64,000 bases of DNA from DASXZH01 sp036502005 (lineage in GTDB: Bacteria > Armatimonadota > Fimbriimonadia > Fimbriimonadales > Fimbriimonadaceae): positions 62,001 through 126,000 of the forward strand of contig DASXZH010000098.1 in NCBI GenBank assembly GCA_036502005.1, in the 5' to 3' direction. A model generated the notes under the pieces. It was given only the letters and a program-made list of their open reading frames with translations. It had not been told where the DNA came from and made no database searches. How positions within the stretch are numbered: the stretch's first letter is position 1; every line of letters starts with the position of its first letter. Position numbers and translations under genes: made by a program. Positions 26,497 through 35,110 of this stretch are shown here, one piece after another.

Positions 26497-27816
26497 GTGT
26501 CGGACTTTAGCAAATTGCCGCGCGTGGATAAGTTAAGCGAGTCCGATTCGTTGCGCGATTTCCCAAGAAAGCTCCGCGTTGAAGCAGCTCGCCACGCCAT
26601 TGATCGCTTAAGAAAGGAAGACCAAACGGACACAAAGTTGGCAGAGCAATATGCACGCCAAGAAGCCGAGCAAAGAAGCCAGTTCAGCTTCAATAGCGTT
26701 ATTAACGCCTCGGGTGTGATTCTCCATACCGGCCTGGGGCGAGCCAGACTGGCTCCGTCCGTCGCCGAGCACGTAAGCCGAATAGCGGGAGGCCACGCAA
26801 ATCTAGAACTTGATTTAGAATCAGGCAAACGCGGTGACCGCCAAACCCATGTTCGCCGAATGCTGTGCGAACTAACCGGCGCGGAAGACGCATTCATCGT
26901 CAACAACTGCGCCAGCGCCGTCTTCTTAACGCTCCATGCTTTGGCGAAAAGGAAAGAAGTGATCCTATCCAGGGGACAAATGGTGGAAATCGGCGGCTCG
27001 TTCAGGATGTCGGAAATCGTAAAGCAAAGCGGCTGCAAGCTGGTTGAAGTTGGCACTACAAACAAGACAAGAATGAGCGACTACGAAGAGGCCTTAACCC
27101 CAAAAACGGCAGCAATCCTAAGGTGCCATCCAAGCAACTTCAAAATCGTTGGCTTTACCGAGGAAGTCGCGCCGAACCAACTCGCCGAACTTGCCCTTAA
27201 ACACCAAACAATCCTTGTCGACGACGTCGGCTCTGGATGCCTTTTCGATACAACCCAATACGGATTGCCCAAAGAGCCAACGCTTCAGGAAGCGATAAAA
27301 GCGGGAGCGGATATCGTAACCGCCAGTGGCGATAAACTGCTCGGCGGCCCACAGTCGGGCCTGATCTTAGGCAAAAAAGAGCTCATAGACAAAATCAAGA
27401 AAGACCCTCTGGCGAGGATAACCCGGATCGACAAACTATCCCTCGCGGCGTTAGAGGCAACCCTTAAGCTTTACCAAAATGGCCAGGAACAAGAGATCCC
27501 CACCCTAGCCAATTTGGCTCGCAGGTTAAATGACCTGCAAGCAATTGCAGAAGAGTTACAGCAGGCTTACGGGGGCGAAGCGGTGGTTGAGCAAGGCATA
27601 ACAGAGGTGGGAAGCGGTTCTCTTCCCGGCGCAGGCGTTACAACCATCCGCGTCGGGTTGAAATCCTCTAATCCCGCTCGGCTGGCGCGATTACTTCGCA
27701 AATCGAAGCCGCCAGTCCTGAGCAGAATCGAGGACTCTTTGGTATGGCTAGACCCCAGAACATTGGAACAGCAAGAAGTAAAGGCGCTGAAAAAGACCCT
27801 TCGAGGGCTGCCCTGA
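26497..27816 (+). CDS. selA: L-seryl-tRNA(Sec) selenium transferase
   Basis: A 439-residue PLP enzyme that converts Ser-tRNA(Sec) to selenocysteinyl-tRNA with selenophosphate. INASGVILHTGLGRARL (the N-terminal signature, usually INATGVVLHTNLGRA) and SGDKLLGGPQSGLILG, which carries the PLP lysine, are both clear. NNCASAVFLTLHALAK and VDDVGSGCLFDT complete the fold. Start is GTG 26497 (MSDFSKLPRVDKL); there is no clear ribosome site. The usual partner selB does not follow; instead an HD-GYP gene overlaps its 3' end by 73 bp. Presence of SelA implies selB, selC (tRNA-Sec) and selD elsewhere. Confidence 0.92.
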   Translation: MSDFSKLPRVDKLSESDSLRDFPRKLRVEAARHAIDRLRKEDQTDTKLAEQYARQEAEQRSQFSFNSVINASGVILHTGLGRARLAPSVAEHVSRIAGGHANLELDLESGKRGDRQTHVRRMLCELTGAEDAFIVNNCASAVFLTLHALAKRKEVILSRGQMVEIGGSFRMSEIVKQSGCKLVEVGTTNKTRMSDYEEALTPKTAAILRCHPSNFKIVGFTEEVAPNQLAELALKHQTILVDDVGSGCLFDTTQYGLPKEPTLQEAIKAGADIVTASGDKLLGGPQSGLILGKKELIDKIKKDPLARITRIDKLSLAALEATLKLYQNGQEQEIPTLANLARRLNDLQAIAEELQQAYGGEAVVEQGITEVGSGSLPGAGVTTIRVGLKSSNPARLARLLRKSKPPVLSRIEDSLVWLDPRTLEQQEVKALKKTLRGLP

Positions 27817-28412
27817 TAGACAGACCCCTTATTAGCCCCGAACACAACGACTTAATCCGCGAGCTACTTCAAAAGATGGAAGAGCATGCGGCGGGAGAAG
27901 CTCACCACGCGGAGCGAGTGGCCGTTTACGCAGTCGCCACCGGCGAGCGGCTGGGCATGAGCTTTGAGGACCTGATATACCTTCGGCAGGCCGCCTCGCT
28001 TCACGATGTTGGCAAAATCCACGTCGACCGCAACTTGCTGGCCAAGTTGGGTGACCTTACAGACGAAGAATTAAGGCAACTGAGATCGCATGCCCAGGAG
28101 TCGAAGCGGGCGGTTGAATCCCTTACTTGGTTGGCACCATGCTTGCCAATGATCGTCCACCACCACGAAAGGTGGGATGGCCTGGGCTATCCCGATGGCT
28201 TAGCGGGTGAAGCAATTCCTTTGGGCGCGCGGATTATCGCTGTCGCGGAGGCTTATGATGTCCTCACCAACGGAGTTGGCTGGAAAAAGCCGATTCCCGA
28301 AGAGGAAGCGGCAGCCGAAATCGCGCGCTGCGCCGGGCATCAGTACGACGCTGTGGTTGCCGAGGCTTTTTTACAAGGTAAGCTACTTGTGCAACCGATC
28401 TTGTCAAGCTAG
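27744..28412 (+). CDS. Stand-alone HD-GYP domain phosphohydrolase
   Basis: A 222-residue protein built almost only from an HD-GYP domain. Metal and signature residues are visible: HHAERVAVYA, LHDVGKIHV (the HD pair), a later HAQESKRAVE, VHHHERWDGLGYPDGL (the GYP loop) and ARIIAVAEAYDVLT. HD-GYP proteins usually hydrolyse cyclic di-GMP or related dinucleotides. There is no sensor or receiver domain attached. The start at ATG 27744 puts the first 24 codons inside selA in another frame; ATG 27876 would remove the first helix. The end overlaps the convergent phosphatase gene by 4 bp. Confidence 0.82.
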   Translation: MARPQNIGTARSKGAEKDPSRAALIDRPLISPEHNDLIRELLQKMEEHAAGEAHHAERVAVYAVATGERLGMSFEDLIYLRQAASLHDVGKIHVDRNLLAKLGDLTDEELRQLRSHAQESKRAVESLTWLAPCLPMIVHHHERWDGLGYPDGLAGEAIPLGARIIAVAEAYDVLTNGVGWKKPIPEEEAAAEIARCAGHQYDAVVAEAFLQGKLLVQPILSS

Positions 28413-29956
28413 CGGGTGACGTGGATTCGGTCTACTTCATTGCCCCACTGGTCAACCTGGTGAACTTTAAGGCTTGATGCATCCATATCGATGACTGTTA
28501 GCGAATGCCTATCCGAGATCAACTGCGCGACATAGTCGGCGTTTTGATCTTCCTCATGGAGCCAGTTCTTTGGGTTCTGGTTCATATCTGCGTCGTATAG
28601 GTGCTTGCCTCCGGCACCGCTCGTAATATAGATAACCCCTTCGGGCTTGGTCGCTTTATCCCCATCAAAGTTGCGATCTATCGTGAACGTGCCCGGCACC
28701 AATCGATGTCCGCTGTTAATGTCCTTGGCGCCCGTTAAGTCTCCTGGCACAAAGCGTATGGGTCGATTCCTTTGATAAATGTGCTCATGACCGCTGAATA
28801 CCATCACTACGCCATGCTTTTCGAATATTGGCGAAAGGACCCGCATTTGCTGCTCGTGATAGTGCTCCGCACCGACATTAAACGCCGGGTGATGATAGGT
28901 CACAAACTTCCAGGGGGCGTCTGACTCTGCAAGGTCACTTTCAATCCAAGCCTGCATTTGTGGATCGGTTGGATCGACGTAAACATTGGAGTCCAAGCAG
29001 AGAAAATGGCCATCCCCGTAATCGAATGAATAGTTGCCCATTTTAGGGAAACGATCGCCTGCTGCTACCTTAAAGCTGTCGATCGCAACCGGATTTCCGA
29101 CGGTCGGAGTGGGTTGGTTCACGGCCGGACCGTTCAAAGGCAAATACATGTTCGTGTAGTAGCCCAACGAATCCGGATTCTTTGTAAAGTCTGCCACCGG
29201 GTGCTTATCTGGTCCTTTGACAGCAACGTCGTGGTTGGCAAGGACTGTGTAGAAGGGGACGGCGCGCAATAAGGGAGCTCCAGATCTTATTCCGGCCAAA
29301 TCAGCATTATAAACGGGGAAAAAATAGCGGGCATATTCATTATCCAAGCCGCTCTCGTATACGTTGTCGCCAGCATTCATTACGAAGTCAGGCATCGCCT
29401 TGAAGGCTTGGAAGGCGATAGCTCTATCCGAAATATCGCCATAGGAATTGTCTCCGAAAGCAACAAACCTTGTCTTAGCGCCACGGGGCTTTCGAGTGGT
29501 AAAGAAGCCTTCGAGGAGCGTCTCGCCGTTTAACGAAACGCGATAACGATACTTGGTGTTGAGGTTCAAACCCTCCAGCGCAGCCGCATAGTTGATCTTG
29601 GTCTCAGAGTCGCCCTTTCCATGGGGGCGCTTGGCCGTACTAATCGAAGCCTTGCGATCAAAGCCTCTTTCTCCAAAGGTGACGTCGAACTGTGCCGGAC
29701 AATCGTCGGTTTGCCACGCGATGACAATACCTTCGCTATGCTCCACCAGCTGCGATGATTTTGCGCCCGGCTGCAGGTATGGCAGAGCCGTAAAAATGGG
29801 CGGGCGTCCGCTTCCGCTTGCCCCAAAGTTGGGCACTTCGTAGACAGTGTTTGGCGAGGTTGCACTTGCCAAGCGAGGCACGAGGGCCAATAACGTTACG
29901 CCACCAGCGGCCTGTAAAAGATCACGTCGAGAGAGAGTTTCGGTTCGGTCACCCAT
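28409..29956 (-). CDS. Tat-exported purple-acid-phosphatase-like metallophosphoesterase
   Basis: A 515-residue exported enzyme. The N-terminus has a twin-arginine signal (LSRRDLLQAAGG then a hydrophobic stretch to LASA). A fibronectin-like domain (about 60-155) is followed by the metal site: FVAFGDNSYGD, NAGDNVYESG, VLANHDV, TYHHPAFN and FSGHEHIYQR, the order found in PAP-type phosphatases. It should hydrolyse phosphate esters outside the cytoplasm, helping phosphate supply. Tat export fits loading of the metal centre before secretion. ATG start at 29956. Confidence 0.9.
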   Translation of the reverse strand: MGDRTETLSRRDLLQAAGGVTLLALVPRLASATSPNTVYEVPNFGASGSGRPPIFTALPYLQPGAKSSQLVEHSEGIVIAWQTDDCPAQFDVTFGERGFDRKASISTAKRPHGKGDSETKINYAAALEGLNLNTKYRYRVSLNGETLLEGFFTTRKPRGAKTRFVAFGDNSYGDISDRAIAFQAFKAMPDFVMNAGDNVYESGLDNEYARYFFPVYNADLAGIRSGAPLLRAVPFYTVLANHDVAVKGPDKHPVADFTKNPDSLGYYTNMYLPLNGPAVNQPTPTVGNPVAIDSFKVAAGDRFPKMGNYSFDYGDGHFLCLDSNVYVDPTDPQMQAWIESDLAESDAPWKFVTYHHPAFNVGAEHYHEQQMRVLSPIFEKHGVVMVFSGHEHIYQRNRPIRFVPGDLTGAKDINSGHRLVPGTFTIDRNFDGDKATKPEGVIYITSGAGGKHLYDADMNQNPKNWLHEEDQNADYVAQLISDRHSLTVIDMDASSLKVHQVDQWGNEVDRIHVTR

Positions 29957-30060
29957 GTTCAGGGCCGAGTATATCTATGCCCTCTTAGCCTGAACCTTTG
30001 GTTGCCGATTTCTTAACACAACTTAAATAAATATAGAGCTGGTCGACAAAGGAGAAGTAA

Positions 30061-30195
30061 ATGCCTAAAGGCGTGCGACAGGAACCGTCAGGACGTGCGG
30101 ATTTTCCGCCGGACAAACTCAGCTGGTGGTCGCAAGTAATCAACCAATTGAGAGCCATGTGGCGCTCTCTTGTTATAAACTTTTCAAATGACTAG
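30061..30195 (+). CDS. Micro-ORF of 44 codons with strong ribosome site
   Basis: ATG 30061 to TAG 30193-30195. It is preceded by a consensus AAAGGAG (30048-30054) at 6-nt spacing, one of the best ribosome sites in the window. The peptide begins MPKGVRQEPSGRADFPPDKL and continues with a Trp-rich, amphipathic half (SWWSQVINQLRAMWRSLV). Its stop overlaps the ATG of the next small gene (ATGACTAG), so the two look translationally coupled. No homologue comes to mind. Confidence 0.55.
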   Translation: MPKGVRQEPSGRADFPPDKLSWWSQVINQLRAMWRSLVINFSND

Positions 30196-30385
30196 AGATC
30201 AATTGATAACCTTGGCTGACAATGCTAGTGCCATTGAAAACCTCGCAATGAAAATGTCTTCGAAAAACATCTTGATACAAAACTGGAGAGCCGATTTAAC
30301 TGACCTTGCAGCCTGCGTGGGGCAACTCAGCTCAATGGTATCGCAGCTTGCCCAACATGAAGCAATTCATGCTGATTCAAAATGA
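30188..30385 (+). CDS. Small helical protein, coupled to the micro-ORF
   Basis: A 65-residue, probably all-helical protein (MTRDQLITLADNASAIENLA..., ending HEAIHADSK) with no signal peptide. It has no ribosome site of its own; the ATG lies inside the end of the 44-codon gene, so translation should depend on termination there. The heptad-like pattern in the middle (LTDLAACVGQLSSMVSQLAQ) suggests oligomerisation. It converges on E1 beta set 2, 26 bp beyond. Unknown function. Confidence 0.55.
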   Translation: MTRDQLITLADNASAIENLAMKMSSKNILIQNWRADLTDLAACVGQLSSMVSQLAQHEAIHADSK

Positions 30386-30411
30386 TTGAACCAGAATGGA
30401 TTGCTCTTAGG

Positions 30412-31437
30412 CTAATAGCTAACGACTTTCTGAGCCGCAGCAACGATCTTCTCGACGCTTGGCAGAACGAACGATTCCAAAGACTTGGCCCACGGCACCG
30501 GCGTATCCAGACGCGTAACGCGAACAGGAGGCGCATCCAAATGCTCGAAGCCGATCTCGGCGATCCGCGCGACCAACTCACCTGCAAATCCGCAGGTTCG
30601 GGGCGCTTCGTTCACCACAACAACCCGGTTGGTTTTACCAATCGAGTTTAAAATCGTTTCTTCATCCAAAGGAACCAAGGACCGGATATCGATCACTTCG
30701 GCGTTCACGCCGGACTCGGCCAACTGATCGGCAGCAGTTAGAGCGTGATACACGTTCTGGCCGTAGGTCACGATGGTGACGTCCTTCCCTTCTCTTCGAA
30801 TCGAAGCCTTCCCAATAGGAACAAGATAGTCACCTGCCGGTAACTCTTCGGCAATCTTGTTCTGGCGATAGAGCTCTTTCACTTCATAGAAGAGGACCGG
30901 ATTTCGGTCACGCAGAGCTGACTTCATCAAGCCTTTCGCGTCGGATGGGGTCGAAGGGCAAATAACCTTTAACCCAGGTGAATGGCAGAACCAAGCCTCA
31001 TTCATTTGGCTGTGATAGAGCGCGCCACCACCGTAAGCACCGGCTGGGCCACGGATGACCAATGGCATTTCTACTTCACCGGCGGTGCGGTAATGGTACG
31101 TCGCCAGCATGTTCACGATCTGATCGAAGCCGCAGGAAATAAAATCGATGAACTGCATTTCGCACATCACGGTTTTGCCGTGAAGGGCAGCGCCAACACC
31201 GGCGCCGATGATACAGGCTTCGCTGATCGGCATGTCCACCACGCGGTGAGCGCCGTACTTGGACTGCAAGCCCTCGGTAACGCCGAAAGCGCCGCCAAGA
31301 ATGCCGATATCTTCACCCAGGCAGATCATGTCTGGGTTGCGGCCCAGTTCTTCGTCCAGGGCCTCTTTAAGGGCCGCAAGATAGTTTTTCTTGAGGTTCA
31401 CGGCCGGTTCGGCGGTTTTCTCTTGAGTTAAAGCCAT
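30412..31437 (-). CDS. 2-oxoacid dehydrogenase E1 beta subunit, set 2
   Basis: A 341-residue E1 beta subunit: CLGEDIGILGGAFGVTEGLQ, VVDMPISEACIIGAGVGAAL and the second-domain segment VIDIRSLVPLDEETILNSIG are the conserved blocks, as in set 1. Only about half of positions look identical to set 1, so this is a separate paralogue rather than a recent copy. It lies 6 bp after its E1 alpha partner. The combination resembles branched-chain 2-oxoacid dehydrogenase (BkdAB) or a second pyruvate dehydrogenase. No E2/E3 genes are near. Confidence 0.87.
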   Translation of the reverse strand: MALTQEKTAEPAVNLKKNYLAALKEALDEELGRNPDMICLGEDIGILGGAFGVTEGLQSKYGAHRVVDMPISEACIIGAGVGAALHGKTVMCEMQFIDFISCGFDQIVNMLATYHYRTAGEVEMPLVIRGPAGAYGGGALYHSQMNEAWFCHSPGLKVICPSTPSDAKGLMKSALRDRNPVLFYEVKELYRQNKIAEELPAGDYLVPIGKASIRREGKDVTIVTYGQNVYHALTAADQLAESGVNAEVIDIRSLVPLDEETILNSIGKTNRVVVVNEAPRTCGFAGELVARIAEIGFEHLDAPPVRVTRLDTPVPWAKSLESFVLPSVEKIVAAAQKVVSY

Positions 31438-31443
31438 AAATTT

Positions 31444-32589
31444 CTACTCTTGATTCTTAGCCGCGTCGCTAAAGACCCACATTCCGCCTTCCTCGGCGGG
31501 TGGGAGTGACGATTTGATTGCGAAGTCCACTCCTTCGCTCATGTATTCAACAACCGATGGCGGGAAATCTTCGTTCTTGGCTTCTGCGGCGCCTTTGCCC
31601 TCAGCCATGTAAGTTTTCGCGTCCTCTGCCGTGATCATCCCTTTGCTCAGCAAATATTTCTTGCAGACCGCGATCGGATCGCGACTGCGGCCTTCGTTGA
31701 CTTCTTCCGCCGGCCGGTACCGCGCCGCGCGATCGTCATCATGGTCGCCATGCCCGTAGGCGCGGAACGTTTTGCATTCCACGATGCTGGGACCGTTCCC
31801 ATCACGGGCGTATTTCACGGCGGTCATAACTTTGTCGTAGACATCGAAAACATCTTGGCCATCTGCGATAAGACCTGGAATGCCATAACCTTTGGCGCGG
31901 TCTGCCACATCGGCGGTCGGAACTTCAAGTTCGACAGGGGTTCCGTAAGCCCATTGGTTGTTCTCCACAATGGTGATCACCGGAAGCTTGTGAACGGCGG
32001 CAAAGTTGATCGCTTCGTGAAAAACGCCTTGCGCGGTCGAGCCCTCGCCATTATAGGTGAGCACCACAGCATCGCCGCCATCCAATCGGTCGGCATAGGC
32101 CACGCCAGCGGCGACCGGAATCGTGCCGGCAAGCATGGAAGTCGAGTGAATGATATGCTTTGCCTTACTGCCAAGGTGGGACCAGTTGTCCCGTGCGCGG
32201 CCCGGAGAATCTACTTTCCCCCAAACCTGTGCACAGACGGATTCGATGCTAAAGCCCATCCGATCTGGATTGTTCAACCCATTTCGTGCATCCTTCAAAA
32301 AGAACGCGGGCATGTCGCGGTGGATGGGGCTAATCCAATCGGTTGGCTTAAGCCCATAAAGCGACCCAACAAGGATGGCCTCTTGGTTGTGGGAGGAATA
32401 AAGAGTGCCATAAAGCCGGCCCCTTTTCTTCTCTTTGATCAGGCGGATGTCGAAATATCTCGCCAAATAAAGTTGCTCAAGGATTGCTAGGCAATCCTCT
32501 TTACTAAGATGCTCACGAGGGAGCGCGGTTTGTTTTGCGGGAACAGACTCTTTTTTGACCGCGGTTGCGGCACCAGAATTAGGGGTCAA
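31444..32589 (-). CDS. 2-oxoacid dehydrogenase E1 alpha subunit, set 2 (branched-chain-like)
   Basis: A 381-residue E1 alpha, longer than set 1 by an N-terminal Lys/Ala/Pro-rich tail of about 25 residues and an altered C-terminus. The thiamine site reads GEGSTAQG...VENNQWAYGTP: the first motif has GEG in place of GDG, still able to bind the metal. SSHNQEAILVG, FRAYGHGDHDDD and ARYRPAEEVNEGRSRDPI are further landmarks. The HxxxDDDxxxYR pattern is nearer the branched-chain than the pyruvate type. It heads a two-gene operon with E1 beta. Confidence 0.85.
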   Translation of the reverse strand: MTPNSGAATAVKKESVPAKQTALPREHLSKEDCLAILEQLYLARYFDIRLIKEKKRGRLYGTLYSSHNQEAILVGSLYGLKPTDWISPIHRDMPAFFLKDARNGLNNPDRMGFSIESVCAQVWGKVDSPGRARDNWSHLGSKAKHIIHSTSMLAGTIPVAAGVAYADRLDGGDAVVLTYNGEGSTAQGVFHEAINFAAVHKLPVITIVENNQWAYGTPVELEVPTADVADRAKGYGIPGLIADGQDVFDVYDKVMTAVKYARDGNGPSIVECKTFRAYGHGDHDDDRAARYRPAEEVNEGRSRDPIAVCKKYLLSKGMITAEDAKTYMAEGKGAAEAKNEDFPPSVVEYMSEGVDFAIKSSLPPAEEGGMWVFSDAAKNQE

Positions 32590-32654
32590 AATGAAATCTC
32601 CATGCCTTCCATAAAGGTTCGGCAGAAGTCAAAGTCTACCTCAGGCCTTCGGCG

Positions 32655-33650
32655 CTAGGATGGCTGATTTGCAGTCGCGACCGTCTGCATTAGCGTTAGA
32701 AATTGCGTCTTTGCCATAAATCCGAGAACGGAGTTGACCTGTTGGCCGCTGGAATTGAGGAACCGCATGTCCGGCGTTCCTTTTACCTTGTACTTTGTTT
32801 CGAGGTCCTTATTGTTGGTCACATTCAAGCGGCAGAACACATAACTCTTGCTCATGGCGAGGAATTCGGGCTGGCTAAAAACCTCGTCCTGCATCTGCCG
32901 ACAATAGGTCGAACCATCGGAAACGAACTCCAGCAGAACGAGCCTGTGAGTAGCGGAGGCGATACTCATAGCGTCCCCATAAGAGGTGAAAAAGTGGCCG
33001 GCGTCGGCATCGGCCAATGAGACTTCTTTCGCCCCACCGGGGGCGCTAAATGCAAATGCATCCGACGAACCCGGGTCGGTTTTCAAATCCAACTTGGAAA
33101 CTAAGAGTAACGTCGTCGTGTCCGGATTTTCGAGCTTGATCTCGGCTTGGCGTGCGATATTGCCTTTGTCAAAATAGAGAGTCTCTTTTTTCTGACCGAA
33201 CCAATCGACCACTGTGTCGACTTCGGTAAGTTCCGCGCCACCTTTCAATTTGGGGCCGATGAGGTCCGCTTCGGGCAGTTTCGCCATCGCGTCGGTATCA
33301 AAGAAGCCTTGCCAAAGGTTCAATTCTGGTTTCTTGAACACTTCGACCAGCGAATCCTGAGTCTCAGGCTTCTTAAAATACGTTTTCCACTTCTTGTCAA
33401 AAGTGTAAATATCCGATCCATCGGCTACGATCGATTCCTTATCGGTATCGATTTTTGCAAGATTCGGCTTGGAAAGCTGCACGTGATAAGTGTAGGGCAC
33501 GCCGCCCAAATCCTGAACTGTATAAACCGCATCAAGGGACTTGGCATTGTGAAGCAGCTTAATGTAGCCACCTACCAATGCTCTGCCCGACTGGGCCGAA
33601 GAAATCGAAGCTAAAGCGACGAGAGAAAGAAGTGGAAGCAATTTTCGCAT
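32655..33650 (-). CDS. Exported LolA-like/thioredoxin-fold fusion protein
   Basis: A 331-residue protein with a signal peptide (MRKLLPLLSLVALASISSAQ). Residues about 25-215 have the pattern of LolA/DUF2092 lipid-binding proteins (AVYTVQDLGGVPYTYHVQL, ADGSDIYTFDKKWKTYFKK, and LLLVSKLDLKTD). Residues about 220-325 form a thioredoxin-like domain (LVLLEFVSDGSTYCRQMQDE, FCRLNVTNN, KVKGTPDMRFL with the cis-proline context). The active site is STYC rather than CxxC, so a classical dithiol exchange is unlikely and one Cys may act alone. The combination suggests an envelope protein that handles lipids or lipoproteins and senses or uses thiols. It lies 65 bp upstream of E1 alpha set 2 in the opposite sense of no shared pathway. 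Confidence 0.7.
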   Translation of the reverse strand: MRKLLPLLSLVALASISSAQSGRALVGGYIKLLHNAKSLDAVYTVQDLGGVPYTYHVQLSKPNLAKIDTDKESIVADGSDIYTFDKKWKTYFKKPETQDSLVEVFKKPELNLWQGFFDTDAMAKLPEADLIGPKLKGGAELTEVDTVVDWFGQKKETLYFDKGNIARQAEIKLENPDTTTLLLVSKLDLKTDPGSSDAFAFSAPGGAKEVSLADADAGHFFTSYGDAMSIASATHRLVLLEFVSDGSTYCRQMQDEVFSQPEFLAMSKSYVFCRLNVTNNKDLETKYKVKGTPDMRFLNSSGQQVNSVLGFMAKTQFLTLMQTVATANQPS

Positions 33651-33757
33651 AATCGAACCTGTAGACTTGTATTAAATGATACTGCAGTTGCCACTGAAAC
33701 CGAACCTGGTAACTCAAGTTTAAGTTCTCTTTCGGATACAATGCGTCACTAAAGAGA

Positions 33758-35041
33758 ATGAATGTCCAGTCGAACCGCTTCGCCCTTGCTGTGCTCGTCC
33801 TTTTGCACTTTGTGCTGGCGATGGCTTATGCGTTCGACACTCCCTACCGAGCGTCCGGCCGCTACTATGGCACGGTTATCAAAGACTTCGGCGCCCCGGA
33901 CGAGCGCCAACATGCAAACTATATTCAGTGGCTGGCGGATGGAAAGGGCTTCCCCGTTCTGGATCCAAAGGATCCAACAAACTACGAACATTACCAGTCG
34001 CATCAGCCGCCGCTGTTTTACATTGTTAGCGTGCCGATCCTCAAAATAGCTGGGGGCGACGTCAACAATAAGGCGGTCGGATTGGCTCTCCGCAGCTTAA
34101 ATGCTGTCATCGGTTCCTTTACGGTTCTTGCCGTTTTCTTTTTGGGATATTGGGGATTTAAGAGAAAGGAGGTGGGTTTAGCGGCGGCCGCCTTTGCAGC
34201 TTTGCTTCCTATGAATTTGGCCCTTAGCGGCGCTATCAGCAACGATCCTCTATTGTTCTGTTTGTGTACATGGTGCCTAGCCATAACGGCCCACGCCCTG
34301 CAAAACGGATGGACGATGAAAAAGGGCGTGATCCTTGGCATGCTTATGGGTCTTGCCTTTCTCACGAAAACGACCGCGATTGCCTTAGCGCCAGCCATTT
34401 TAATAGCCGCGTATTTATCGGGCGCGCCGAGACCATCTGGGAAGATCTTTTTGGCCACGGCCGGAATCGCCCTAGTTTTGGCCCTGCCCTGGTGGGTACG
34501 CAATCAATCCCTTTATGGCGATCCGTTTGCCATGAAGGCGTTTAATCAGGCATTCTTGGGATCTCCAACTAAAACCAGCCTTGGCTGGGATTGGGGCACT
34601 TACATTCTAAAGGATTTCGATTTTACTTGGCGAAGTTTCATCGGAACGTTCGGCTATATGGACATTCCGCTGCCCGATAAACTCGCCCGAATCGCGATGG
34701 CCGTGCTTGCCCTACTTGCCTTGGGAGGGATGATTGCTCTTACCAAACCAGAGAATAAAGAATCGAGACCGGTAACCGTCCTGAACAGCGTTTTTCTTCT
34801 CCTCGTGATTCTCTCCTTTGTCGCGTTTAACGTTAAGTACTTCCAAGGGCAGTCCCGCTATCTGTTCCCGGCTTTAGGGCCCATCTCCATAGGATTTGGA
34901 CTGGGTTTGGTCTACTTTAGCAAGGAAAAGTGGAAAACATCGTTCATCGCGTATACAATAGTTCTAGTGGCATTGAACCTCTGGATCGTCCAGCAGTTCC
35001 TGCCAGAACAATTTGCAATGCGTATCGTTTCGAATCGGTAG
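33758..35041 (+). CDS. GT-C type membrane glycosyltransferase-like protein (GT39/DUF2142 group)
   Basis: A 427-residue protein with about ten hydrophobic segments. After the first helix comes an exoplasmic loop with FGAPDERQHANYIQWLADG and YQSHQPPLFYIV, the acidic-residue loop and the (H)QPPL(F/Y)Y motif typical of GT-C enzymes that use polyprenyl-phosphate sugars. ISNDPLLFCLCTWCL and FLTKTTAIALAPAILIAAYL are the usual following segments. Likely role: transfer of a sugar to lipid or envelope glycan. ATG start with AAAGAG nearby. The upstream spacer is 107 bp. Confidence 0.72.
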   Translation: MNVQSNRFALAVLVLLHFVLAMAYAFDTPYRASGRYYGTVIKDFGAPDERQHANYIQWLADGKGFPVLDPKDPTNYEHYQSHQPPLFYIVSVPILKIAGGDVNNKAVGLALRSLNAVIGSFTVLAVFFLGYWGFKRKEVGLAAAAFAALLPMNLALSGAISNDPLLFCLCTWCLAITAHALQNGWTMKKGVILGMLMGLAFLTKTTAIALAPAILIAAYLSGAPRPSGKIFLATAGIALVLALPWWVRNQSLYGDPFAMKAFNQAFLGSPTKTSLGWDWGTYILKDFDFTWRSFIGTFGYMDIPLPDKLARIAMAVLALLALGGMIALTKPENKESRPVTVLNSVFLLLVILSFVAFNVKYFQGQSRYLFPALGPISIGFGLGLVYFSKEKWKTSFIAYTIVLVALNLWIVQQFLPEQFAMRIVSNR

Positions 35042-35058
35042 TTTCTCTTTAGGCGATG

Positions 35059-35092
35059 GGGCGTTGAACTTTTAGGGTTGTTTCAAACGCCC
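35059..35092 (+). other. Inverted repeat between the GT-C and ECF sigma genes
   Basis: GGGCGTT (35059-35065) and AACGCCC (35086-35092) are perfect 7-bp arms around a 20-nt loop. There is no T tract after it, so it is not a clear terminator; it could be an operator or an RNA hairpin in the sigma-gene leader, which begins 19 bp further on. Confidence 0.45.
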
Positions 35093-35110
35093 TGTTACTA
35101 GCGGAAAACT

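Noticed and set aside
30382..30651. 89-codon plus-strand frame starting ATGA right after the 65-codon gene
   Set aside because: Nearly all of it is antisense to E1 beta set 2 and it has no domain; the ATGA overlap is probably chance.
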